A stretch of DNA of 64,000 bases, from contig BJHK01000007.1 of the NCBI GenBank assembly GCA_014192425.1, forward strand, positions 1 to 64,000. Direction: 5' to 3'. The notes under the pieces were generated by a model. It was given only the letters and a program-made list of their open reading frames with translations. It was not told where the DNA came from and did not search any database. Source of the DNA: Planctomycetia bacterium (GTDB lineage: Bacteria > Planctomycetota > Planctomycetia > Pirellulales > UBA1268). Made by a program: the position numbers and the translations under genes. This document shows positions 43,911 to 52,975 of this stretch, one piece after another. Within the stretch, counting starts at the first letter, position 1. Each line of letters opens with the position of its first letter.

Positions 43911-46900
43911 GAACCTCCGCGGGGTGTGAGAGCCTCGAGCCGCTTGCGGGCCGCGGCGACGTGCTCCGAATCGGGGTAGCGTTCGACGAGTTCGGCGTAC
44001 AGGCCGCGGGCCTGCTCGGGCTTCTTCAGGACCTCGAAGCACCGTGCCGCCTCGAACGTGGCCTGCGCCTGCCAGGGATGAAACGCGGGGGGCGCCTGCT
44101 TCTCGCCAAAACCGTAGGCGACCTTGAAGAACGCCTTGACAGCCTCCTTGTGCGCGCCGCGTTCGAAGAGCACCTCCCCCTCCATGAGCCGGGCGCGGGC
44201 GGCGAGCTCCGTCCGCGGCCCGTCGGCGATCGCCCGGTAGCCGGCGAGCGCGTCGTCGAGCCGGCCGAGGTTCTGCCGGGCCCAGGCGGCGGCGTAGCGG
44301 GCCTGCGGCGCCAGCGGTGACTGCGGGGCGGCCGCGAGGAACCGTTCGGCGAGGGCCAGGCTCTCCGGCCACTTCTCCTGCCGGGCGGCCGCCTCGGAGG
44401 CGCGGATGAACGTGCCGTCGCGAAGCTCCGCGGACGACAGGGAAACCTCGGGGCTGAGGGCCACGGCGAAGGCCTGCTCGGCGTCGGCGGGCTTGCCCTG
44501 CTGGAGGAGCGCCTCGCCGAGCAACGCCTGGGCGTCCACCGCGAACGCGCCGCGGGGGGCCGCGGCAACCTGCGCGGCGAAGGCCTGCGCGGCGCCGGCG
44601 TGGTCCTTCTGCGTGAGACGCGTCCAGCCGAGCTTGTGCCACGCCTGCTCGACGACGAGGTCGCGGCGGCCGGCGGGCGCCGCCGCGGCCGCGGCGATCG
44701 CCCCCTGGTAGGCCTTGGCTGCCTCGTCCCAGCGCTTCTCGCGCCAGGCCGCCTCGCCGCGCTCCAGCCAGGCCTCCGCGGCGTACGCGCTCTTCGGGAA
44801 TCGGTCGACGAGCGTGGCGAACGTGGCCGCCGCCTCGGCCCCCTTGCCGTCGAGCGTCTCCGCCACACCGAGTTCGAAGAGGACACGGTCGGCAGCCGCG
44901 AACTGCGGCTGCTCGGCAAGGAGCCGACGAAACGCCGCTGCCGCCTGGGCGTATTTTTTCGTGCCGGCGAGGCACAGCCCCTGGAGCAGGCGGGCCTCGC
45001 CAAGCGCCGCCTGGTCGAGCGGCTTGGCACCGCGCTGCTCGGCGAGCAGCCGCTCCACGTCGGCCAGCGCCGCTTCGTGGTCACCGCGCCGCTGGCGGAC
45101 GTCGGCCCGGGCGAGCAGGGCCGGCTGCACGGCCGGCGACTGCGGATGTTTCTCCACGAGGTCGGTCCACGCCCGGACCGCTTCGGGCAGCCGGCCGGCC
45201 CCCTCGTGGCACCAGCCGCTGGCGAGCAGCGCCCAGCCCGCCCGGGGGCCATCGGGCCGCGCCGCCAGCGACTTGCCGAAGGCGGCGAGCGCATCGTCGA
45301 AGCGGCGTGCTTCCTGCCGCAACTGCCCGACCCGAAACCAGGACACGTCGGCATTCTGTCCGGCCGGAAACTGCGCCACGAGCCGCTCCCCCGCGGCGAG
45401 CGCGGCGGAGGCGTCGCCCCCGTCGCGCAGGGCCCGCACGGCGAGCAGCAAGGCCTCCTCGCGGCGGCTCCACTGCGGGCTCGACTTTTCGAGAACGGCG
45501 AGGAGCGTGGCGGCGTCGGCGGGCCGCTTGAGTTCGACGAGCGCGGTGGCGGCGAGGAACCGGGCCTCGGCCTGCTGGTCTCCCGAGAGCACCGGGATCA
45601 GGGGCACGAGGAGGTCGGCGACCCGCTGCCACTGCCGCTCCGCGGCGAGCGCCGCGGCCTCGCGCAGCTGCCAGGACGGTCGCTTCGGGGACCGCTCCGC
45701 CGCGGCGACGAGCTCGCGGTAGGCGTCGGCGGCCGCGGCCGTCTTGCCCAAGCCGATCAAGGCCTCGGCCCGCACGGCGCGGACGTCGAGCGCGGTCTCG
45801 TTCCCCGGCGTGGAGTTGGTAGCGTGCTTGGCAAGAAAGGCGTCGGCGCGGGCCAGCGCCTGGGCCGGTTGTTGCTGATCGAGAAAGGCGACCGCCGCCA
45901 TCGACAGCGCGGGGCCGGCCGCGGACGAATCGGGACGCTTGTCGGCGATCGCCGCGTAGGCCGCGGCAGCCTCGGCACGTCGCTCGGGGATCGCCCACAG
46001 CGCGTCGGCGCGGTCGAGCTCGAGCTTCGGCACGAGTACCGGATCGGCGTCCTTGCGGCCGGCGATGGCGGTGAGCGCCTTGGTGGCGATGTCGAGCGCC
46101 CTGGCAGGCTGCTTGGCGTCGAGTTCGAGCAGGGCGAGGCGGTGCGCCGCGTCAAAGGCTTCCGCGCCGGCCCCGGCGACGGCCTTCTCCAGCAGCGGTC
46201 GGGCATCGGCCGGGCGGCCCGCCTCCATGAAGCCGCGGCCAGCGGCCACGGTCGCCCGGGCGGCCAGCGGCGAGGTGGCGTGGTCGCGGGCCAGCCGCGC
46301 GAACGCGTCGGCGGCCCCGGCCCAGTTCTTCTGCTTCCAGCGGGCGTTGCCCAGCCGGTCGAGGGCCTCCGCGGCACGCGGGCCAGCAGCGGCGGCGACC
46401 GGCTCCAGCACCTTCTCGGCGACGGCGGGCTGGTCGGTGGCGAGCGCCACGTCGGCCCGCCACAGGGCGACGTCGTCACCGAGCGCGTGCTTGGGAAACG
46501 TGGTGGCGAAGCGTTCGAGCGTGATCGCGGCCTCGGCCCGCTTGCCGGTCTCGGCCTGGCCGACGCCGAGCGCGTAGAGGACCTCGGCCATGCGCTGCGA
46601 GTCGGGATGCGCCTTCACGAACGTCGTCCAGGCCGCCAGCGCCTCGTCGCGCTTGCCCGCCTGCCACAGCGCCTCGCCGAGGAAGTGGGTGGCGTCGGCC
46701 GCCTGCGGCTGCCCCGGCGATATGTCGAGGAACTCGCGCAGGTCAGCGGCGGCGGCAGCGTAGGCCGCAGGGGAGGGGGCGGCCTGCGCGGCGACGAATG
46801 CCCCGCGGCCGAGCTCCCAGCGGGCGAGCGCCTTCGTGGCCGCGTCGGCGGGGCTCGAGACCACGTCGCGGAGCGTCTTGGCAGCCGCGGGCCACTGCTC

Positions 46901-47242
46901 GCTCTTGAGCTGGCAGATGCCGAGGTAGTAGCGGGCCTTGAGGGCGAGCGGATCCTGCGGATGGTCCTTCTGCAGCGCCTGCCATTCCTCGGCGGCGAGG
47001 TCCCAGGCCTCGCGATTCTGCAGGGCGGCGGCGGAGGCGTAGGCGGCGCGGGCCGCATCGCTCGACTCCGGATCGGCGGCGCGGGCCGGCGCGACGAGGC
47101 TCAGAAGGAGCCAGAACCGAAAGATCCAGAACCGAAAGATCCAGGACCGGAGACCAAGCCAGGACACGAGGGAGCGTGAGGGGTAGCGCGAGACCAGGCA
47201 GCCGGCGACAGGACGGACGGTCCGTGAATCCTTGCGATGCAT
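43907..47242 (-). CDS. Secreted TPR-repeat protein, first gene of the ExbBD operon
   Basis: 1111 aa. The hydrophobic N-terminus includes a duplicated WIFRFWIFRFW before LLLSLVAPARAAD, so a signal peptide is likely. The rest is a solenoid of some 20-25 TPR-like units (AEEWQALQKDHPQDPLALKA, AWTTFVKAHPDSQRMAEVLY, LYAELVERYPDSEHVAAARK), resembling YbgF/BamD-type repeats that work with TolQR/ExbBD systems. No catalytic motif. It overlaps exbB by 4 nt. It probably forms a periplasmic scaffold for the energised complex. It is ~170 bp downstream of the terminator of the neighbouring PEP-CTERM gene. Confidence 0.85.
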   Translation of the reverse strand: MHRKDSRTVRPVAGCLVSRYPSRSLVSWLGLRSWIFRFWIFRFWLLLSLVAPARAADPESSDAARAAYASAAALQNREAWDLAAEEWQALQKDHPQDPLALKARYYLGICQLKSEQWPAAAKTLRDVVSSPADAATKALARWELGRGAFVAAQAAPSPAAYAAAAADLREFLDISPGQPQAADATHFLGEALWQAGKRDEALAAWTTFVKAHPDSQRMAEVLYALGVGQAETGKRAEAAITLERFATTFPKHALGDDVALWRADVALATDQPAVAEKVLEPVAAAAGPRAAEALDRLGNARWKQKNWAGAADAFARLARDHATSPLAARATVAAGRGFMEAGRPADARPLLEKAVAGAGAEAFDAAHRLALLELDAKQPARALDIATKALTAIAGRKDADPVLVPKLELDRADALWAIPERRAEAAAAYAAIADKRPDSSAAGPALSMAAVAFLDQQQPAQALARADAFLAKHATNSTPGNETALDVRAVRAEALIGLGKTAAAADAYRELVAAAERSPKRPSWQLREAAALAAERQWQRVADLLVPLIPVLSGDQQAEARFLAATALVELKRPADAATLLAVLEKSSPQWSRREEALLLAVRALRDGGDASAALAAGERLVAQFPAGQNADVSWFRVGQLRQEARRFDDALAAFGKSLAARPDGPRAGWALLASGWCHEGAGRLPEAVRAWTDLVEKHPQSPAVQPALLARADVRQRRGDHEAALADVERLLAEQRGAKPLDQAALGEARLLQGLCLAGTKKYAQAAAAFRRLLAEQPQFAAADRVLFELGVAETLDGKGAEAAATFATLVDRFPKSAYAAEAWLERGEAAWREKRWDEAAKAYQGAIAAAAAAPAGRRDLVVEQAWHKLGWTRLTQKDHAGAAQAFAAQVAAAPRGAFAVDAQALLGEALLQQGKPADAEQAFAVALSPEVSLSSAELRDGTFIRASEAAARQEKWPESLALAERFLAAAPQSPLAPQARYAAAWARQNLGRLDDALAGYRAIADGPRTELAARARLMEGEVLFERGAHKEAVKAFFKVAYGFGEKQAPPAFHPWQAQATFEAARCFEVLKKPEQARGLYAELVERYPDSEHVAAARKRLEALTPRGGS

Positions 47243-47283
47243 GGCATGACCTCCCGTGCGGGCGACCCCGAAGAAAGTCTACG

Positions 47284-47316
47284 AAAAAACCGCGGCGTCC
47301 ACAGGGGACGCCGCGG
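47284..47316 (-). terminator. Rho-independent terminator of the PEP-CTERM gene
   Basis: On the minus strand, CCGCGGCGTCC and GGACGCCGCGG (11 bp, perfect) flank a 5-base loop and are followed by six T. It lies 67-99 bp after the stop of the gene ending at 47383 and just before the TPR gene start. It separates the two minus-strand units. Confidence 0.85.
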
Positions 47317-47382
47317 CTTTCGTCATGTCGTCGAGTCGTCTTCGAACAGCGATCACGCTCGGCCCGATTGAGGACACCCTGA

Positions 47383-48087
47383 TCAGGCGGTGTGCCGCGA
47401 TCCGGAGCGGCGAACCCTCCGCCGGACTTCGAGGCCGGCGAGCGCGGTCAGACCGATGCCGGCGAGGGCCAGCGTCGAGGGCTCGGGGACCGCAGTGATG
47501 CTCATTGCAGCCTTGTCGGAGAAGAAGTCCCCCGAGGACCAGTTTGCCCCGGCATCGTCAGAGTACCGGGACTTGGGGCTCGTGGTCGCCCAGCCGCTGG
47601 AGTTCTGGGCAGCCAAATCATTGAGCCCAGCATTCGCCGTCCAGATGAAGCCACCACCCACGTCCGGGGTCGAGACAACGACCCAGTACGAGGAGCCGGA
47701 CGTCAGTTGCTGGTCGAAATTGAACGTGTAAAGCGACGGGGTGTTAATTCCCGAAATCGCCAAGGTGCCTGAAGCCAGTGCCGCACCGGTCGGCGCTGAA
47801 CCGGAACTCGCGAAGAGTTGCACGCGAGCATTGTTTCCGTCGCTGTCCAGCAGGCCGAGCGTGACGGAGGTCAACCTATCGTTTACGCCCCCCACCGTGA
47901 AACCCTGAGCAGCGTAGTTGGAGTCCGACACGCCAGGACCGGCTCCCGCAAGTGCGGCTGAGCCCGAAGTGCCCAGATTGCCGAAGACGACCTCGGCACG
48001 AGCCGGAGCGGAGGCGAGCAAGGCGACCAGACCGACGGCGGCGCAGGCCGCGCGGCGGGTGAAGAAACCGAATACGTTCGACGACAT
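47383..48087 (-). CDS. Small PEP-CTERM secreted protein (choice-of-anchor R type)
   Basis: 234 aa. ATG 48087 is set by AAGGAG 7 nt upstream and by the signal peptide RRAACAAVGLVALLASAPAR. The domain pattern NYAAQGFTVGGVNDRLTSVT, LGLLDSDGNNARVQLFASSG and SGSSYWVVVSTPDVGGG is that of 'choice-of-anchor R' secreted beta-sandwich proteins. The C-terminus AVPEPSTLALAGIGLTALAG plus Arg residues is a PEP-CTERM signal. It has its own strong terminator and ~790 bp of upstream non-coding DNA, so it is probably a monocistronic, regulated surface protein. Confidence 0.88.
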   Translation of the reverse strand: MSSNVFGFFTRRAACAAVGLVALLASAPARAEVVFGNLGTSGSAALAGAGPGVSDSNYAAQGFTVGGVNDRLTSVTLGLLDSDGNNARVQLFASSGSAPTGAALASGTLAISGINTPSLYTFNFDQQLTSGSSYWVVVSTPDVGGGFIWTANAGLNDLAAQNSSGWATTSPKSRYSDDAGANWSSGDFFSDKAAMSITAVPEPSTLALAGIGLTALAGLEVRRRVRRSGSRHTA

Positions 48088-48873
48088 GGAGCGACTCCTT
48101 TTCGAGGTTGAAAGTGAACCGATGTGAGACAAGACCTTGGACACGAGATTCGTTCGTTTGCTGACGCTGGGGACTCCACGCTGGAGAACCCAACCTCGTA
48201 GGACGGCGGAGGAATATGCGAACCCCGTGCCAATCGCCGAAACGTTTTTCAGGGTTTGCACGGGGAACACGTTAAAAGCCGCTTAATCGCTTGAATTTTG
48301 AGGATCGGTTGAGGATGAGAGGTCGAGCCGCTCAGGCCGGCTTTCGCGTTTCCAATCCCTCACCGTTCCGGGAATCACCACATTCGTGAGCCGTCTCACC
48401 AAAATGGTGAGAACCCGCTCGATGCCGGTCGCAGACCACACAGGCCAGCCACCTCCGCTCCCAGGGGGAGAGAGGGGGCAGAACAGGCGAACGCCACTGC
48501 GGGGTCGAGAGCCGATAAAAACAGTTCAAAAGCCTGAAAACAGGCCTAATCAACGCTGGGAAGGGCGCTGATCCGGGGAGGGCAGGACAAGTTCAGACGT
48601 GAGGGCAACAGCCACAGTGACCATGGAGCGTTCCTTTCGAAAAACAGGGACAAAACCGTCAAAAAAGGCCCATCTGCGAGCGTCAAACCAATCTTTTCCG
48701 GCGAGCAGCCGCCGGCGGGGCCGACCGGCATGCAGGCCGTGGTGAAGGGCGACCTCAGGGCTGCCTTTCACAGGGAGAAAACAAATGCAGATGCCGTGCC
48801 AAATTCGAAAAGACTTTGGTTCTTCCTGTAAAAAGGCCGAAAACCCTGCTGTTTCGCGATACATGGGGGCCGC
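48088..48873. other. 786-bp divergent intergenic region without recognisable genes
   Basis: It separates the minus-strand PEP-CTERM gene from the plus-strand dehydrogenase. It is AT-richer than the window average, with several A/T runs (near 48270-48300 and 48640-48670). A small GCCTG-AAAA-CAGGC inverted repeat lies at 48532-48545. Both promoters must lie here, but I cannot place them. No frame gives a convincing protein. Confidence 0.5.
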
Positions 48874-49818
48874 ATGCACATCACCATCTTGGATGGTTGG
48901 ACGACGAACCCCGGGGATGTCTCGTGGGAGGCCCTGGAACGCCTCGGATCGCTCACCGTCCACGAACGGACGGCGGCGGTCGAAGTGGTCGGCCGGAGCG
49001 CGACGGCCGACTGCCTGCTGACGAACAAGGTCCCGATCGACGCCGCCACGATCGCGGCCCTGCCGCGGCTGCGGTACATCGGTGTCCTCGCCACCGGTCA
49101 CAACATCGTGGACGGGGGAGCGGCCCGGGCGCGGGGAATTCCGGTGTGCAATGTGCCGGAATACAGCACACCGAACGTGGCCCAGGCGACGTTCGCACTG
49201 CTCCTCGAACTCACCAACCGGGTCGGCCACCATGCGGCGACCGTCCGGGCGGGCCGCTGGGCTGCCTGTCCCGATTTCTGCTACTGGGACGGGGACCTGG
49301 TGGAACTGTCCGGGCTGACGCTCGGGATCATCGGCTACGGCCGGATCGGCCGGGCGGTAGCGGCAGTCGGCCGGGCCTTCGGGATGCGGATCCTGGCCCA
49401 CAGGCTCACGCCGTGGACCGGACCGGAGGCCGCCGAACTCGACACCCTCCTGCTGGAGAGCGACGTCGTCAGCCTCCATTGCCCGCTGACGCCGACGACC
49501 GCCGGGATCATCGGCCGGGAGAACCTTGCCAAGATGAAGCCGACGGCCTTTCTTCTCAACACGTCCCGCGGCCCGCTCGTCGACGAGGCCGCCTTGGCTG
49601 ACGCCCTCAACTCCGGCCGGCTGGCGGGGGCGGGACTCGACGTGCTTTCATCCGAGCCGCCTTACCCCTCGAATCCGCTGCTTGCCGCCCGCAACTGCGT
49701 GATCACGCCCCACGTCGCCTGGGCCACGCGGAACGCCCGGCGACGACTGATCGAGACCAGCGCCGAGAACGTGCGGGCGTTTCTCGCCGGCCGCCCGCAG
49801 CACGTCGTGAACGGCTGA
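48874..49818 (+). CDS. D-2-hydroxyacid dehydrogenase (glycerate dehydrogenase-like)
   Basis: 314 aa. The Rossmann NAD motif is LTLGIIGYGRIGRAVAAVGR. The catalytic Arg lies in LLNTSRGPLVDE, the Glu in the LSSEPPYPSNPLL region, and the His in CVITPHVAWATRNARR. NVPEYSTPNVAQATFALLLE is the substrate-domain signature typical of HprA-type glycerate/hydroxypyruvate reductases. It probably interconverts hydroxypyruvate or glyoxylate and the 2-hydroxyacid; specificity is not certain. It is monocistronic, ending at a repeat field. Confidence 0.9.
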   Translation: MHITILDGWTTNPGDVSWEALERLGSLTVHERTAAVEVVGRSATADCLLTNKVPIDAATIAALPRLRYIGVLATGHNIVDGGAARARGIPVCNVPEYSTPNVAQATFALLLELTNRVGHHAATVRAGRWAACPDFCYWDGDLVELSGLTLGIIGYGRIGRAVAAVGRAFGMRILAHRLTPWTGPEAAELDTLLLESDVVSLHCPLTPTTAGIIGRENLAKMKPTAFLLNTSRGPLVDEAALADALNSGRLAGAGLDVLSSEPPYPSNPLLAARNCVITPHVAWATRNARRRLIETSAENVRAFLAGRPQHVVNG

Positions 49819-49821
49819 GGC

Positions 49822-50222
49822 GGCTTGGCTTGGCTTGGCTTGGCTGGGCTTATTTTCGCGCCGTCGCAGCCGACACAGCGTCTGCTCCGGCTTGCAGGTT
49901 TTCGCGCCGTCGCAGCCGACATAGCGTCTGCTCCGGCTTACGGTCGCCGGGCGGAGCCCGGCTCCACGCAAGCGATGACCGCCCCGTTGGAACCACTCTC
50001 CGCAGCCGTGGGATCGGCGGAAGCTCGAGGAGCGTGAGGCTTGGCTGGCTTATTTTCGCGCCGTCGCAGCCGACATAGCGTCTGCTCCGGCTTACGGTCG
50101 CCGGGCAATAGCCCGGCTCCACGCAAGCGATGACCGCCCCGTTGGAACCACTCTCGTCGCAGCCGTGGGATCGGCGGAAGCTCGAGGAGCGTGAGGCTAT
50201 CCTGCCTCAGCGACGAGACTTC
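49822..50222. repeat. Repeat field: CTTGG pentamers and dispersed REP-like modules
   Basis: GGCTTGG-type pentamers at 49822-49847 are followed by three copies of CGCGCCGTCGCAGCCGACA (starting near 49858, 49903, 50056). Two of these continue into CGGCTTACGGTCGCCGGGC, a GCCGGGC/GCCCGGC hairpin, GATGACCGCCCCGTTGGAAC and GTGGGATCGGCGGA. The same module order occurs in the 35.25-36.09 kb array. The field lies between two convergent genes. Confidence 0.85.
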
Positions 50223-50350
50223 CGCCGTCCCACGGCGGGTTGGGCTGTGGGACGCCGCCGTCCCACGGCGGGTTGGGCTGTGGGACGCCGCCGTCCCACG
50301 GCGGGTTGGGCTGTAGGACGCCGCCGTCCCACGGCGGGTTGGGCTGTGCA
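50223..50350. repeat. 33-bp tandem repeat, about four copies
   Basis: Unit CGCCGTCCCACGGCGGGTTG plus 13 more bases, at 50223, 50256, 50289 and 50322; the last is incomplete. The CCGTCCCACGG part is an inverted repeat. Length 33 is divisible by three, so every frame repeats with an 11-residue period, but no start or context suggests translation. It ends 15 bp before the glycosyltransferase stop. Confidence 0.92.
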
Positions 50351-50364
50351 GCGTTCAGCAACGC

Positions 50365-51570
50365 CTAGCGAGCACGGCCGGCCAGCCGCCTGAAAAACGG
50401 CCGCAACTGCTGCTCGATTTTCCGGCCGCCTGCGAAGACAGTCCTCACCACGCCCTTCGCCCCGACCCCGATTCCACGCAGCGCCGTGCTCTCGGGGATG
50501 AAGTGCCGGGTGTGTTCCGGCCCGATGCCCAGCGTCGTGGCGGAAGAAAAGCAGTTGACCCGCGGCGGCAGCCCCCGATTGCGGAACTCCCACGCCAGCT
50601 CCACGTCCTCCCACTGGTTCCAAAACAGCAGGTCGTTGAGGCGGATTGCCCGCAGGGTCTCCGTCTTGGCCACCAGCAGGCCGCCGTTGATGTACTGGCC
50701 AGGACGGAGCGTGTCGTAGTCGCGGCAGTCGATCGACCGGCCGCAGCCCAGGATCGTCCCCTGGGCCGCGACGTAGGCGGGGAAGTGTGTGCCGCAGACA
50801 TAGCGCTGCGGAACCGTGACGAGGTCGAAGTCGTGGCCGAACCGGGCAAAGCCCACGAAGAACCCGGGGTCGAGCCGGTACCGATCGTGCACGATGAGAA
50901 GGTTGGCATGGCGGGCACGGGCCGCGATGTCGTTCTTCTTTCGGGAGATCTCCGCGAGGTGGTCCCGGTATCCAGGGTCGTGGCAGGTCACGTCATAGGG
51001 CTCGTAGGCGGGATCGGCCGGACCCCAGACGAGGATCTCGTGCCGGTGGTCGGGGTCCTGCTCGCGGACCGAGCGGCAGAACTCAACCACCTGCCCGACC
51101 CGGGTGCCCCGCGTCTGCACCGCACACGTCCAGGCATCGCTGCGCTGCCGCTCCATGCCCGACCGCTCGACGCCGAAGACCACCGTGAAGGCGTCGTCGG
51201 CAGTCTCCTGCTCGACGACGACACGGGTGTCGTGCCGGCGGCCGAGAAGGTGCTTGAGGCCGACGATACTGAAGTCCGGCAGACTGCGATCGATGCGGAC
51301 GACCAGCCGGCCACGTTCCCCGATCAGGCGCACGAGTTCGTCGATGAGGAGCTCGTGTTGGCCCGGGCGGAGGCCGGCCAGCGCGTCCTCGTAGCACCAG
51401 ACCACGTCGTAGCGGCCATGATGGACCGCCGCGGCGCGCAGGTTCGTGGCACCGCGCAGCGGCAGGCCGACGAAGTCGTAGGGTGGATGCTCGCCGATCC
51501 ACGCCTGCCGGCCCGGCATGCGGGCGAGGTGCTCGAGTTCGCCGGCGATCGCTGTCGGCGTCGCTGCCAT
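50365..51570 (-). CDS. Glycosyltransferase with N-terminal methyltransferase-like domain
   Basis: 401 aa. Residues ~1-150 resemble a degenerate class I methyltransferase (HHGRYDVVWCYEDALAGLRP, RLVVRIDRSLPDFSIVGLKH). From ~160 a GT-A fold appears: VRTDPDHRHEILVWGPADPA-like start, LLIVHDRYRLDPGFFVGFAR (D-x-R metal-region equivalent), INGGLLVAKTETLRAIRLND, and WNQWEDVELAWEFRNRGLPP (the ED-V/E-L acceptor motif of family 2-like enzymes). It is probably cytoplasmic and adds sugar to a surface glycan. It lies 19 bp after the nucleotidyltransferase, in the same operon. Confidence 0.75.
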   Translation of the reverse strand: MAATPTAIAGELEHLARMPGRQAWIGEHPPYDFVGLPLRGATNLRAAAVHHGRYDVVWCYEDALAGLRPGQHELLIDELVRLIGERGRLVVRIDRSLPDFSIVGLKHLLGRRHDTRVVVEQETADDAFTVVFGVERSGMERQRSDAWTCAVQTRGTRVGQVVEFCRSVREQDPDHRHEILVWGPADPAYEPYDVTCHDPGYRDHLAEISRKKNDIAARARHANLLIVHDRYRLDPGFFVGFARFGHDFDLVTVPQRYVCGTHFPAYVAAQGTILGCGRSIDCRDYDTLRPGQYINGGLLVAKTETLRAIRLNDLLFWNQWEDVELAWEFRNRGLPPRVNCFSSATTLGIGPEHTRHFIPESTALRGIGVGAKGVVRTVFAGGRKIEQQLRPFFRRLAGRAR

Positions 51571-51589
51571 GCGTCTGTTTTCCGGGGAC

Positions 51590-52375
51590 TCAGGCGACGC
51601 GGGGCAGGGCGCGGAAGCGATCGACCGCCTCGATCGCCCGGCGGCAGGCGGGATTCGGCTCGAAGGCCAGCAGGTCGGCCGGGATGCCCATGCCATACAT
51701 GCCGTCGCCCTCGGCGCCGACGTTGACGTAGGAGATCCTCCGGCCGTCGGCGATCAGCTGGTTGTAGACGGGGGCGACGTAGAACTCGCCGTTGACCCGC
51801 AGGTCGTGCTCGATCATGCGCTCGGCGGCAGCCACGAAATCGCTGCCGCGACGGAAGTTGTAGATCCCGACCGTGGCCTCGGTGGAGATCACGCGCTTCT
51901 CGACCACCTCGGTGATCAGGCCGGCGTCGTCGAACCGCACGTACGACCACTTCGGGTCGTTGGCCGTCATCGTCATGATCAGGCCGTCGAGCCGGCGCGA
52001 CTCGAGGGCAGCGAGGTAGTCGTCGACGGGATGGTCGACCCACTGGTCGCTGTTGGCGATCATCAGCCCGTCGCCGTTGTCGATGTGCTCGCGGGCGAGG
52101 AGCACGGTGCAGGCCGCCCCCTGGGTGACGCCCGCGACCGGCACGATGCAGCAGCTGGGGGCGAGCTCGCGGAGCGTCCGCTCCATCGCGAACTGGTCGA
52201 GGTGCTCCTGCTGGCAGAGAAACACGAAGCGGTGCCGCTGCCGAGGGCGGAGGTTGGCGATCACCAACTGGATCATCGGCACGCCGTGCACCGGGATCAG
52301 CGGCTTGGGGAGCGTGTAGCCGGCGGTCGCGAAGCGGCTGCCGCGGCCCGCCATTGGAACGACGATCTGAAGCAT
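51590..52375 (-). CDS. Sugar-phosphate nucleotidyltransferase
   Basis: 261 aa. The N-terminal signature VVPMAGRGSRFATAGYTLPK (G-x-G-x-R-F...PK) binds the NTP. GLMIANSDQWVD gives the metal-binding Asp, and TVGIYNFRRGSDFVAAAERM with NGEFYVAPVYNQLIADG the sugar-phosphate site. It is similar to the NDP-sugar synthases used in capsule/LPS pathways with unusual sugars. It likely makes the activated donor used by the downstream glycosyltransferase. The cupin gene lies 84 bp upstream in the same direction. Confidence 0.85.
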   Translation of the reverse strand: MLQIVVPMAGRGSRFATAGYTLPKPLIPVHGVPMIQLVIANLRPRQRHRFVFLCQQEHLDQFAMERTLRELAPSCCIVPVAGVTQGAACTVLLAREHIDNGDGLMIANSDQWVDHPVDDYLAALESRRLDGLIMTMTANDPKWSYVRFDDAGLITEVVEKRVISTEATVGIYNFRRGSDFVAAAERMIEHDLRVNGEFYVAPVYNQLIADGRRISYVNVGAEGDGMYGMGIPADLLAFEPNPACRRAIEAVDRFRALPRVA

Positions 52376-52459
52376 CGAGGATTCCTTTCCTGTCGTGTGT
52401 CCTGTCGGTGACCGTCCCCGGCCCGGCCATCCATGGCCCGGCCCCGCTCGGGGCGGCGT

Positions 52460-52780
52460 TCAGTCGGGATACTTGTCGCCTTTCACGCTCGGCCTCTTGA
52501 CGACCACCGTGAGCGTCGCCTCGAGGGCCTCGAAGTCGGTCGACTCACCGGGCTGGAGGTGGACGATCGTGCCCGACTCCACGATCCGGTCCCCCATCCG
52601 CGCCCGTCCGGTCACCACCACCGTCACCTCTTCGGCGACCTTGTGGTGATGGCGTGGCTCGCGGGCGCCGGCGGGATACGCCTTGACGGCGACTTCACAG
52701 TCGGCGGTGCGGACGACCGTCGGAGAGAAATCCCCGACGAACCAGCCGCCCTGCATGTCGGACAAGCGGTGGAACTCCAT
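52460..52780 (-). CDS. Small cupin-domain protein
   Basis: 106 aa from ATG 52780. The single cupin fold has motif 1 AREPRHHHKVAEEVTVVVTG (HxH...E) and motif 2 GTIVHLQPGESTDFEALE. The metal ligands His-His and Glu are present; the later His of motif 2 is replaced. Likely a sugar-phosphate isomerase-like or metal-binding partner of the nucleotidyltransferase. It heads the minus-strand set, divergent from the GDPD-like gene across 195 bp, where a shared promoter region must lie. Confidence 0.8.
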   Translation of the reverse strand: MEFHRLSDMQGGWFVGDFSPTVVRTADCEVAVKAYPAGAREPRHHHKVAEEVTVVVTGRARMGDRIVESGTIVHLQPGESTDFEALEATLTVVVKRPSVKGDKYPD

Positions 52781-52975
52781 GACGGGTAGTCTAGTGCCCC
52801 CCCCGCCGATCGCTCCAGACCGGTTTTTGCCCGGATCCCGGCTCCTGCCCGGCTTGCCGTCGGCCGGGCGGGGCGGCCGCGGTCGGGGCGGGAACCGGGA
52901 TGGGATTTCCCGTGGACACCCCGAGGCGCAATCCCTATCTACTCTCCCAGCCCCGGCACCCGTCGGGGCACGGTC

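Noticed and set aside
47284-47316. Same hairpin considered as a plus-strand terminator
   Set aside because: On the plus strand it is followed by CTTTCGTC, not a T-run; the T-run is on the minus strand.
48532-48545. GCCTG-AAAA-CAGGC inverted repeat as a terminator
   Set aside because: Stem of five pairs, weak T-tract and no gene ending next to it.
50223-50350. 33-bp repeat considered as a CRISPR array
   Set aside because: Units are directly adjacent with no unique spacers.
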